A DNA stretch of 64,000 nucleotides from Hyaloscypha bicolor E (Eukaryota; Ascomycota; Leotiomycetes; Helotiales; Hyaloscyphaceae). Numbering within the stretch: the stretch's first letter is position 1; every line of letters starts with the position of its first letter. A model generated the notes under the pieces. That model searched no databases and was not told the origin of the DNA. It saw only the letters and a program-made list of their open reading frames with translations. Of the stretch, positions 12,440-22,080 are shown piece by piece. The translations under genes were made by a program, and so were the position numbers. The stretch is from NCBI RefSeq assembly GCF_002865645.1, contig NW_020194626.1, forward strand, positions 558,001-622,000. Direction: 5' to 3'.

Positions 12440-13600
12440 GAATACAGATCTATAGGAAATATTAAATAGCTATATACTTTATAATAAAAGACTTATTATA
12501 CTAGATAGATATAATAATCTATAAACTAGGCTTCTATAATAAATCCATAGTATAATAACTACTATATATCCCGGCTAAAATAAGACAAAAATCCTAGTTT
12601 AGAAACTTTACTAGTAGCCTATTCTTTTTTTAGATATTAACTACTTTATAGTAAACTACTATAAATATTAAAGGTTTTATAAGCCAAGAGATAAAATACC
12701 AGGCCTATTATATCTATTACTAGTTCTTCTAAAGATATGAAATAATTTATTTATAGACTTTTATATCCCTGGCTCTATAAATAAGAGATATAATAATATA
12801 TTTATTATAATTAATTAATTATCTAAATAATATATAAGCCTATTAATAATTAAGAATACTATAGCCAGGACTACTACCGGCCTATTCTATTACTATATCT
12901 AATAATTCCGAGAATCTTTCCTTATTATTATAAGTAATTAAGGACCCTAATTTATTTTAGACTTTATAAATAAACTATTAAGATTAACTAGAACTAAGCT
13001 AAAGCTCTTGACTATAAAATATACCCAAACTAATAAATAAACAAAAATTATTAACTAGATTATTAATACCCGACTTTATTTCTTTATTAATTATTTCTAG
13101 AATAATTAAGTAGATTTACTTCCAGTACTTAATATTATAGGTACTACTTGCCTATATAAATTAACTGGCTTATTTCCCTTAATAGTTAATTACGAATATA
13201 AACCTAGGCTAAACTTTAACTAGATACTACTAATAATAGAGTTTAAAATACTAAAAAAGAAACTTAATTAGGAAGAAGTATAATAGTAGGCTAAGAGAAT
13301 TAATACTACTATTAATTATACCCGAGAATATATAGTAATAGCTCAGGAGTATTAAGCCAAGCAAGCTAATAAGAAATAGTAAGAACCGGACTTTAGTTCA
13401 GAAAATATAGTTTATATAATTAAAAAGATATAGAAAACGGATTATTTATCTAATAAATTAGACTATTTCCTTACTAGACTATTTAAGATTAATAAAATAA
13501 TCGGCTATTTATACTAATTAGACCTTTTCCTATTATATAGAATTTAGCTAATTTTCTATATAAATAGACTTTATAAGAATCCTATTAACCTATTACCTAG
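12440..13600 (+). pseudogene. chromovirus integrase relic
   Basis: The zinc-binding region is readable near 12480-12680 (a GHPG-like block decayed to YPG, then KTKILV and two CxxC positions now YxxY). The DDE core starts near 12745 with an IDFI-like block and an INQLSK-like block. The frame carries many stops, mostly TAA and TAG that fit former CAA and CAG codons. Confidence 0.7.
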
Positions 13601-13629
13601 CTAGACTAATAAAGAGCCTAGTTCTACTA

Positions 13630-13860
13630 AAGTTAATAGTAAATTCAAATAAGAAATCAAAAAGATTCTTTTTTCTAAAGTACTTTATAATAAGCTTTAT
13701 TATAAGATTAAATAGAAGAAATAGGATATAGATAATAAATAGTACTTTATATTAAACTTTAAGAACTTAGTATTTAAACTATATAAATTCTATAAGTAGA
13801 ACTCTAGTAAAGCAGGATCTCCTATCTAGCTAAATAAATAGATTTGATATACTAAAGAGA
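13630..13860 (+). pseudogene. chromodomain relic at the end of pol
   Basis: After the integrase tail, a chromodomain can be read in one frame: an EIKKIL block, an LYYKIKWK block, a Y..LNFKN block and an N.SKAGSP block. In intact chromoviruses this domain reads histone marks to guide integration into heterochromatin. It is interrupted by stops. Confidence 0.65.
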
Positions 13861-14449
13861 ACAAGTTTAATAAAAACTATTCAGATAATAATAAACCTTA
13901 ATAATAAGGCCTTTATAACTAGAGGAGAAGAAAAAAAACCTAGATATTTCCCGGGTTTTATCTAAACCCTAATATATTTCTTTTATTTTATTATATTAGT
14001 ATTTATTTTCTTTTTTAGAAATCTGGATAAAATATCTTTCTTTATTATACTAAATTATACTTTATTACCTAAGCGAATTATAATAAAAAAAGTAAATTCT
14101 TAAAGCTAAACTAAAAATAAATACTTGCCTATATTAGTTCGAAATATTATTAAAAATTAAGAGAAACTTTCCTAATTACTTTAATCTTTATAATCTTAAT
14201 TATTTATATTATTATTACTACCTTAATAGAACTATTAATAAAGATAAAATAGATAAGAAATCCCGGTAATATATTATCTATAGCCGGACTAAATAAGGCT
14301 ACTTACTAGATCCTAAATAACTTAAATAGTAGTAGTAATATCTCAAGTTTAGTAGCTATTACTATTATTAATATAATTACTAGCCAAACTACTTTTATAG
14401 ACGAAAATAGTAATTCCCTTATCCAAGAATAAATTAATATATAAAATAT

Positions 14450-15620
14450 GGCCCGTATTACTCTTAAGAATATACCTGAAATTATTATAGAAAATATCTT
14501 AGTAAAATATTCTAAAAATAATAAAATAGAGATTTTAGTTATTAGTAATAATAAGTCTAATAATTAAATAGGCGAAATAGACAGTATTAATAAAGGCTAT
14601 TTAATTAACCTTATAGAGCCAAATACCAAGAAAGCAAAAAAGAATAAGGCTAGCTTATTTAAAAAGTATAAGATATTAGATAATAGTAAGGATTCCGATA
14701 ATAAAAAGACTAAGAATAAAAAGACTTCTAGTAATAAAGGAGACTCTAACTATAATAAAAATAGCTAAACTAGTATTAAGACACCTATTATAACTAGAAG
14801 ATATATAGTATTAAGTAATAGTTATTATATAAAGCGCTAGTCTGAAACTAAGAGCTAGTAAATAATCCTAAAAGCCAAATTAAAGAAGTAATATCCTATA
14901 GATATTAATAAATTAGTAAATAATACTATTTAGGAAGTCGGAAAACCCCTTAGAAGCTCTTATAAAACCAAAATTATATAGCTTAAGTATTATAGTTATT
15001 ACGATATACGGTACTAGTAGGGGTTAGACTAGAGCTAGAGAGGCATCTGGCATCTGAGCGAGGCATCTGTAGTCACCTGATCATTGCACGTGACCCCGAG
15101 CTTAAGCTAGCACGTGGGCCCGTACATAGCTCGCGATTATTTAGATCCGAGGCTCCTTCGGGATCCTCTTCTCTCTTTAGCTTTGAATCATCGAAATAGA
15201 GACAGTCTAACTATACCTTCCAGGCCCTAGATCTTATACTCGTGATATTAAGGCCCGGGGATTTAATAATAAAATAGCTTAAGTAGCCGCCCTTAATATA
15301 TAAGTCTTTACTATAGAAGAATAACTTAAAAACATATATATTAAGCTCGAAAAGGCCTAGAAATTAATTAAATAGCTTAGAAATAGTATAATTAAGCCAA
15401 ATACCGCTACCCTAACTAAGAAAAAAGGTAAGTAAGCTACTATATTAAAGCCTATATTAACGAATAGACTTGATTTATTATCCCTATTTAAAGACTATCT
15501 AATAATAATAGTTCTAATATTAGCTATAGCCTATATAATACTTCTAGACTATATTATTAATATGGGTATAGGTATAATATAAGTAATAGATACTAAGAAC
15601 TAGCCAGAATATACTAGGAA
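14450..15620 (+). pseudogene. extra frame between pol and 3' LTR (function unknown)
   Basis: Downstream of the chromodomain a further plus-strand frame starts near the ATG at 14449. It encodes a Lys/Asn/Asp-rich part, then a stretch with heptad-like spacing, then a hydrophobic segment of about 20 residues near 15505-15560. The solo LTR at 14988-15247 interrupts it; removing that LTR and one duplication restores one continuous frame apart from RIP-type stops. I do not recognise the product. It could be an env-like or accessory frame. Confidence 0.4.
14988..15247 (-). repeat. solo LTR, second family, copy C
   Basis: 260 bp in the same orientation as copy B. The flanking duplication is TTAAG (14983-14987 and 15248-15252). 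It keeps high-GC blocks in common with copies A and B, with scattered transitions. Confidence 0.88.
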
Positions 15621-15787
15621 CTAGGTTATTCTAGTAAAGTTAAGACTATACTTTAATTATAAGTAAGCTATAGGGATTAGATAAAATGGAGTTAATAGCT
15701 ATTATTTCCTCTTTTTTCTTTTTTATACTATAGCTAAATAATTCCCTAAATAAGGGCATTTAGATTTCTCTTTAGGAGAAGAAGTAA

Positions 15788-15992
15788 TATAATAGCTAGT
15801 ATAAGGGTATAATTTACTAAGGATAAGATATCGGAAATAGATATAAAACGAAGCTAAGCCAGAATTACTTAAATAGAATAATACTAAAAGTTAAGGTATT
15901 TTCTCTACTTTATTCTATAACTTAGTATTTTCTAATATATAAGATTCTTTAAACTTTAAGCCTTTAACTATTATATTAATCCCGCTATTATA
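15788..15992 (+). repeat. 3' LTR of the chromovirus
   Basis: 205 bp, now beginning TATAATAGC and ending GCTATTATA; both terminal dinucleotides were altered by transitions from TG and CA. ATACC follows directly at 15993-15997. Confidence 0.9.
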
Positions 15993-16270
15993 ATACCTTA
16001 ATATATTATTCTAACTTATAAAGAATTAAAGAGGTAGCTAGATAATATAGTATTTAGATATGATTTCTTCCCCTATACTTACCTGATTTTAACTTAATTA
16101 AAAAAAGCTTTAGTAATCTAAAGGCCTATATTTAATAATATTATTACTAGAAATATAGGAAATTTAATAATTACTAGAGCTTTCTTAAATAGGCTATTTA
16201 GAAGATTAGTACTAGAGTAAGGGCTTACTAATAAGTAAGGACATATTTTAGAAATATAAGAATATAAGAA
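15993..16270 (+). pseudogene. mariner/Tc1 transposase, 3' part
   Basis: This continues the transposase frame cut at 7187. An LP.Y.PDFNLIKKSFSNLKAYI-like block (normally LPPYSPDLNPIE..) lies near 16070-16150, followed by a YFRNI block near the end. This is the last part of the DDE domain of fungal Tc1/mariner transposases. Several RIP-type stops are present. Confidence 0.75.
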
Positions 16271-17844
16271 ATACTAGATAATTAAGTAAATTTCAGGATT
16301 AAATTAGTCTTTTTATTCTTTAGTACTTTATATTTTTTTATAGGAGTAATATAAGTCTTAGAAGCAAGATATATATATTATTAAAAATTTACTAATTTTA
16401 TTATATTTTAATATTCTCGGCTATCTAATTAATATTATAATAGAAAGTTTTTTATATATAATTTAAGGCAAAAGTAATTATAAAATAGATATTTAATTTT
16501 ATTATAATAATATTTCGAAAAATATTAGCCTTTTTTTATATATTTTAATAGTTTTATACCTGTTTTTATACTTTTTAGATCTTTATTACCTAATATTACT
16601 ATATCCCAAAAGTTTTCTTAAAGAAATTAATCCCGTATTAAGGAAATAACTAGAATATTAGTAATTATTAAAGAAACTAGCTAATCTATTCTTTCTATTT
16701 CTCCTAAATTCCTAATAAAAAGATAAAGCTATTAATTTTCTTCTTTAATATTAAGCTTGTCCTATTTATACTAGTTCTTATATAATATTATAATATTATT
16801 TCTATAAAGCTTTAAATTTCTTTATTATTCTTTATATCTATATATAAATATTAATTCATATATCCTTAGTATATAGTATATTTATTATCTATTAAGTATA
16901 GATAAGATTCTTGACCCGAATTCGCTTTCTTTTTAAGATATTAAGATTATATTTAATATAGGCTCAGTTATTCTTCTTTTTTTCCTATTCTAGTATATAT
17001 TATAAGAGTCTAGTAAGTTCTTTATTATATAGTTCTCGAATTAAAAAGAAGGAAATTATAAAACGAGAGGAATTCGGGTAATATAGTTAAGGTAAAGTAA
17101 TTAGATAATTATAATTAATATTATAATATTAACTATATACTAGTAAAGAATATTAATACTAAAATTATAAGAAAAGAAGGTAATACTAGAGCTATAGTTA
17201 GTAGTATCTAGGCAGGGGTATAGGTTACGGAGGATATAAATATTATATAAGAGCAGGAAATTAAGATACTATAATTAGAAATATAGAAGTCTTTTCTTTT
17301 AAATTAACTATAATTGTTTTCTTTTCCTTCTTATAACTTTATTATTTATTTATATACTCGTTTATTCCCGTAATATAGCTAATAATCTAATTAGGCAAAG
17401 AAATATTAAGGGTAATATTATTAATACTAATTAGTTTAGCCCATTTATCTAGTTTTCTTTATAAAAGCTTATAATATATATTTCTTTATTTAAGGAGGAA
17501 GTAATTACTAGTACTACTACATTTTCTATTTAAGTAACTATCTCTTATATACCGAGTTCGGGTAAAGAGCTATTTATAATAGTATTAATATTTAGGAAAT
17601 ATACTATTATAAGCTCTCTTTTCCTTTAGCTATCTTACTATTATAGAGGCTCGTCCGTAAATAGGTAATAGATCTAGATTATTTAAATTACTATTATTAT
17701 TTTCTTTTTCTCTTTTATCCGCTTCTACTTTAGAGATATTTTCGGGAATAGCTTTAAGGTTCATATATTAAACTATATCTAGACAAGCTTTACTTTTCTT
17801 TCTAAATAGGATAATTTATAAAAAAGGTAAAGTAACTAGATAAT
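16271..17844. other. AT-rich interior of the mariner element
   Basis: Heavily RIP-decayed DNA between the transposase and the second frame. Minus-strand reading gives scattered coding-like pieces but no frame I can follow, so the second frame may originally have extended into it. Confidence 0.4.
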
Positions 17845-18568
17845 TATAAGAGATATAAATCGCATTAATTTTGACCTTATAAATATGTTTTCTAGAAGCT
17901 CTACTATCCTTCTTAATTTAATAGAGCGTGATTTCGATATTTTTCCAAGCTTTAGTATCTTTAATATAAAGAATATAGTATTATTCTTTTGGATTACTAA
18001 TTATAATATTCTAATAAGATAATCGAGGTTTCTCTCCTGGTATTAGCTTGCGTATATCCTCCTACTACTTTACGTATCTCTTATAAACGTATACGTAAAG
18101 CGTTTCAAGGTCATTGCAAAAGACATTATTAATATTAAGGTATATACAAATACCGGTATTAGACTTGCGTAATCTATTAATAATTAGTATAATTATTAAA
18201 GATATACTATAAGGCATCTTTCCTTCGTTATTTGGATTAAATGGGGACGAAGGAGGAGGGGCATTTGCTCTCTTGCGCAGTGGAATTGGGGTGAGGTGTA
18301 TTAGAGAGCTCGGAGCAAGAGGAGGTATTCCAGGAGTACTAGAAATTGGAATTAGAGATACTGGGGTCTTCTCCGGTAATAGAACATCTTGAGAAAGCCC
18401 AGACGCCTTTAAAACCTTCCGCTTTCCAGTGTTTTGCTTTCGAACAAGAGCTTGCTATACTGAAAACGCGTCAAGGATGTTCGCGTTAGGCCTTCGGGCT
18501 CGTTTCGTAACTTTCTTAGCAGATAGCTCCTCTCCAAGCAAGCGCTTAGAGGAACGTTTTGGGGGCAT
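17845..18568 (-). pseudogene. second frame of the mariner element, unknown product
   Basis: A minus-strand frame starts at the ATG at 18568-18566, just inside the right inverted repeat, and stays in one frame for about 240 codons with a few TAG/TAA interruptions. The first 110 codons have normal composition: the start is very basic (MPPKRSSKR..) and is followed by Pro/Ser-rich linker. The part left of 18236 is AT-rich and decayed. It converges on the transposase and lies within the same inverted repeats. I do not recognise the family. It may be a second element-encoded protein or a captured host gene. Confidence 0.45.
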
Positions 18569-18603
18569 GCTCCCCACGATATATTTCGAGTTTTAGGCTA
18601 TTC

Positions 18604-18728
18604 GATAAGGTGGTTGTGGAGCAATTCGTGGATCGATTAGTCTTGATTAACCAATGGTTCTGCAAAATCGCGTTTTGGTGGTTCTCGCTAAAAAAATCGC
18701 ATTTTAAATGGTGTTTCGCATGCGGCTG
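18604..18728 (-). repeat. right terminal inverted repeat of the mariner-type element
   Basis: Reverse complement of the left repeat at 6273-6397. It is followed by TA at 18729-18730. Confidence 0.8.
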
Positions 18729-18751
18729 TAGAACTTGGAACTTGAGTTACA

Positions 18752-19113
18752 CAGGCTTGGCGATGATCCTGGAACGGTTGGAACGATCCAGGGCAAAGTA
18801 CCTTACATAGTAAATTTGTATAGGAGGTACTTCCTAATTAAACGAGCCTCACGAAAACTCAAAACACTTCTTTTTGCCGCATCGAGATAAGCTTAAATCT
18901 AAATTTCTTATATATAATATAAATAGAAAGCTAGGATTAAATAGAGTAATTACGTAACTAAAAGTTTGTTATACGATTAGTAGTTATAAAGTCATTTATA
19001 AATCTAAGTGGAAGTACGCTATAAGCTCCCTATAATTATAGGGCAGTTTAAGGCCTAAGGTACAATCTCGCTTAGGAACGATACGGATCGTTCCAGGATC
19101 ATCGCCAAGCCTG
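18752..19113. mobile_element. MITE or foldback element with 25-bp inverted ends
   Basis: A 362-bp element with perfect 25-bp inverted ends beginning CAGGCTTGGCGATGATCC (18752-18776 and 19113-19089) and an AT-rich interior with no open frame. I found no clean target duplication on either side, so the exact ends are provisional. It starts only 22 bp beyond the right end of the mariner element and abuts the decayed CorA-like gene. Confidence 0.6.
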
Positions 19114-19115
19114 CT

Positions 19116-20911
19116 TTGAAGTTGAGTACGCCTCGAATACTACCAAAATCACTATATATTGAGTCAAGACGTTACATTATTAATAAGAATTGCGGGGAAG
19201 CTGTCAGAGCGCTGAAACACGCTTCACCGCCTAGCTTATCGGTAGAATTGGGGACAGTCGGACTGTGGAATGGACTGTCCCGAGACAAGTCGAAACCCCA
19301 ACAGGATGCTTCTAATGTTAAAATCACTCAAGCCGAGCTAGCTGAAGATAGTGTGCTTGACTTTGTCAAAAGTCCTCGAGACACGGGATATCATAGCGAA
19401 CTGCGCGTCTTGTACGACTTCAATCACTCTAGCAAAAGTTTCCTTGTCTATTATTAGCCTCAGTCGATAGTCGCTAATTTGTCTCAAGAATATCTCCACC
19501 ACGATCTACTCGTAGAAAGATCTCCGCCAAAAACACGTTTAGTGAACGAATGTCCCAGTATCCTTTCAGCGCTGTAACATTTTCCTCATTACTTCACCAC
19601 TGCGAATTTCATCGAGCTTTTTTGGATGACGAAGCGCGGGTTCGGGTCGCCAAAACAGACATCAAAAGCACTACGTGCAAGCCCATTTCGCTATCCAGGT
19701 TATAATTATAAGTACTAATATCCGAACAGCTATTTACATTGGTGCTGAGGACAATAACCCCGAGTACTACAATGTCTCTGTTTTTGTTTCTCACAACCAT
19801 CAAGATGGCGTAGTCACGGCTTTTATCCACAATTGCACTCTTGAAGAGAGAGAGCACTTGATCGGCCGGCTCAATGAGTCACCAGTAATTCCGCTGTCTC
19901 AGCACCCGATGTTCACCCCAATTATTGTTATGGAGTGGCTGTGTGGATGAGCAAAAGATGATGTAAAAGATGCTACTGACCACGCTATTACGCCTCTTTG
20001 GGATGCGGGGATATTTGGCTCGCATTTAATGACCTTGGAAATTCAAGATCCTGAGAAGAAAGCCGTCGAATCGCTTAGGGCGTTTCACCACGCTATAGCC
20101 AGCTCGACTAGATTAGGAAACTTGTTAAGTGCGATGGATACTCTCATCTCGTGGTGCAAAGATTTTGAGGGAAATAATGAGCAGACTGCGGAGCAGCAAA
20201 AGCATTTCACAGATGTAGCAGTGATTATTCATGATCGACTGGTGTGCCTTCGGGACTCTCTGGGAGCATACGAGAGAAGTATGACAGCTGCTCAACCATA
20301 CTTACAAATCTATAGGCAATGGGTAAGTGCTCTCCTCAAGTCCCATCTAGTTAACGTTGCTTAATGAATGCAGCTTGACGTCCATATTACAAATGCAGGT
20401 AACAGAACAAACCTTCTTATATCAGAGCAAAGTCGAGATATCGCCCGGGATAGCAAGCTAGATTCATCCGCGATGAAAGCAATCGCAGTTCTCACAATGG
20501 TCTTTCTCCCTGGAACATTCTTTGCAGTGCGTTTATGGCATGTCCGAAGTCTGCTCCCTTTTGTTGGTAACTGTCCCTTAGTCACTCTCCGCAATGCCCC
20601 TTTTCGACTGGGAAGCCTCCACCACCCTACACATCATGAAATCTCGATCCTGGATATACTGGGCCGTCGCGATCCCATCCACGATTCTCGTCCTTGTCTT
20701 CTGGAGGATCTGGTTCAAGTTCGATAGTTGGAGAATGGTAGAAAAGAGGGGTGAGAGACTCTGGGATGATGTGGCTGTATGGTTGAGATCTGGGCGTGAA
20801 AAGGAGACGGATATGGAAGATGGAAAGGGCGTTCATAAAGGCAGTAGCTTGGAGGAGATGGTGGGTGGTAATGGGAGCGAGAATGCACAGCATACTAGGA
20901 CGCGGGTTTGA
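19116..20911 (+). pseudogene. CorA-like Mg2+ transporter-family protein, decayed N-terminal half
   Basis: The 3' half is a good fungal CorA-like gene. Exons 20029-20322, 20374-20526 and 20582-20911 join in phase, with an SSAMKAIAVLTMVFLPGTFFA helix end, an MPLFDWEA block and a second membrane helix (IYWAVAIPSTILVLVFW). This is the two-helix carboxy end of that family. Upstream, the same frame continues through TGA codons at 19948-19950 and 19627-19629, and the first 114 codons (19116-19457) lie in another frame. CGA-to-TGA fits RIP leaking from the neighbouring transposons. A truncated C-terminal protein from 20029 could still be made. Such proteins in fungi are usually uncharacterised and not proven transporters. 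Confidence 0.6.
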
Positions 20912-21445
20912 GGGAGGGCAGTCGGGTGATGGGAGAATGTTAGTTTATTGGGCAGTTTATTACGCATACTTGCCGTAGAGGTGCATATAAAATATGCAAA
21001 AAGTGACTACGAGTTTCAAGCTACCAGATGGTGGTGAGCGGAGGTGAGGTGGTAGAGACTGCGCCTGAAGTAGGTCACCTCTCTTCAGTCTCCGACTCTC
21101 TTTATATGCGCGGCACCTCTTCAACACGCCGACTTGTTCTTCATATCATTTCAAAAATCATGAACAGCCAAAAACAGAGTGTCTCGCCAAATTTGGAGGG
21201 TTGTTTCGACTTGGGCATAACTGCTTTACTTGCGAGACACTGACAAGGCCCCTTCCCCATCAGCCACACCTGAATCCCCAATTGCTCAGCTTGTTGAATA
21301 CTCCAACCTTCCTACAATCGTAATACAGAGAATAAGATTATACTGTACAGTATTCAATCGCTACAAGAGACGCACTATCAGAACCTCACCGAGTACGTCG
21401 CAGTTTGGGTTTGCTTAACTAATTTGAAGGGCGAGGCAGAGTCTA
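20912..21445. other. intergenic, upstream of patatin fragment
   Basis: No supported gene. A pyrimidine-rich stretch with a TTTATATGC sequence near 21100 could be the former promoter of the patatin gene. Confidence 0.35.
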
Positions 21446-21770
21446 ATGGCCGCTGCTGGAAGTTCCACTTCCTCACCACCTCCTGCTCTACGACTTCTCT
21501 CCCTTGGTAAGCAGTATTCCACCCTTGGAAGGCCAAATCTAATCTCAGTCCAATTCCTTAGATGGTGGTGGCATTAGGGGCATCTCAATACTTGTTGTCC
21601 TGGAGGAGGTTTTGCATCGCTTGCAACAAGCTGAAAACCTTTCTTCCGTGCCTGTTCCACCTGACTATTTCGACTTTATATGTGGTACAAGTCATTTGAT
21701 AATTGGTGCAACCCACCAGACAGCCGGTAGTACACCAATCCAAAACGCATATTCAGGATTTGGAGGATGA
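21446..21770 (+). pseudogene. patatin-like phospholipase, N-terminal fragment
   Basis: Exons 21446-21506 and 21562-21770 join across a 55-bp intron to give 89 residues. They hold the patatin oxyanion motif DGGGIRG and the start of the nucleophile motif (FDFICGTS). An intact patatin continues GTSTGG; here the sequence diverges directly after the catalytic serine codon and stops 25 codons later. The remaining 200 or more residues of the domain are absent. In fungi patatin domains often head NLR-like or ankyrin-repeat immune-type proteins, so this may be the head of such a gene, but only the fragment is visible. Confidence 0.65.
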
Positions 21771-21956
21771 GAACCCAGAAACGATTTCTCACCAGTAATT
21801 TGGAAGCAACAAATATAAGATCACAGTCTGACGAAAGTTTAAAAATTTGTGGAAGTATGCCAGCGGCGGTTATTGGTTCGTGAGTCTCAAAAAGCAGCAA
21901 GCACAATTCCCAGTTCCGTGATCCCGACACCCAATGACCGCCTTCAGTCCTAAAGC

Positions 21957-22080
21957 TGAGGTGGGGCCAGACGGAGGAGAATTGGGCATCCCGTCCGCTC
22001 TGCTATACGCAATCTTCAGATCGGCAGATTTGAAATTGGGTGGGTGACCATCAGCGAATACCTGCTGTTGTATGTTTTTT
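21957..22080 (+). rRNA. 5S rRNA-like copy with degenerate 5' end (probable pseudogene)
   Basis: From 21984 to about 22076 the sequence aligns without gaps to fungal 5S rRNA as I remember it: GGGCATCCCGTCCGCTC, then TTGGGTGGGTGACCA, CAGCGAATACCTGCTG and TTGTATG, followed by a T6 run at 22075-22080 that suits RNA polymerase III termination. The expected first 12 to 14 bases (ACATACGACC..) are missing, so helix I cannot form and the copy is probably dead. 5S genes are dispersed in filamentous ascomycetes, and such relics are common. Confidence 0.7.

Larger units (their letters stand above)
7188..15992 (+). mobile_element. Ty3/gypsy chromovirus (LTR retrotransposon), full length, RIP-decayed
   Basis: The element is 8,805 bp long with LTRs at 7188-7392 and 15788-15992 (205 bp each, TG..CA with 9-bp inverted ends TGTAATAGC/GCTATTACA in the left copy). 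A perfect 5-bp duplication ATACC flanks it (7183-7187 and 15993-15997). A purine tract AGGAGAAGAAG (15774-15784) lies three bases before the 3' LTR. The pol order on the plus strand is reverse transcriptase, RNase H, integrase, chromodomain, which places it in the Ty3/gypsy chromoviruses. All frames are riddled with stops. It is inserted in the mariner transposase gene and carries three solo LTRs of another family. Confidence 0.9.
6271..18730. mobile_element. Tc1/mariner-type DNA transposon, RIP-decayed, with nested insertions
   Basis: The element spans 6273-18728 between two TA dinucleotides (6271-6272 and 18729-18730), the target duplication of Tc1/mariner elements. Its ends are inverted repeats that begin CAGCCGCATGCGAAACAC, nearly identical for about 65 bp and recognisable for about 125 bp (6273-6397 against 18728-18604). 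The left part encodes a mariner-type transposase on the plus strand, and the right part carries a second frame on the minus strand. Removing the 8.8-kb retrotransposon (7188-15992 plus one target duplication) leaves an element of about 3.6 kb. Most of the interior is extremely AT-rich. The last 0.5 kb (18236-18728) has normal composition. Confidence 0.8.
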
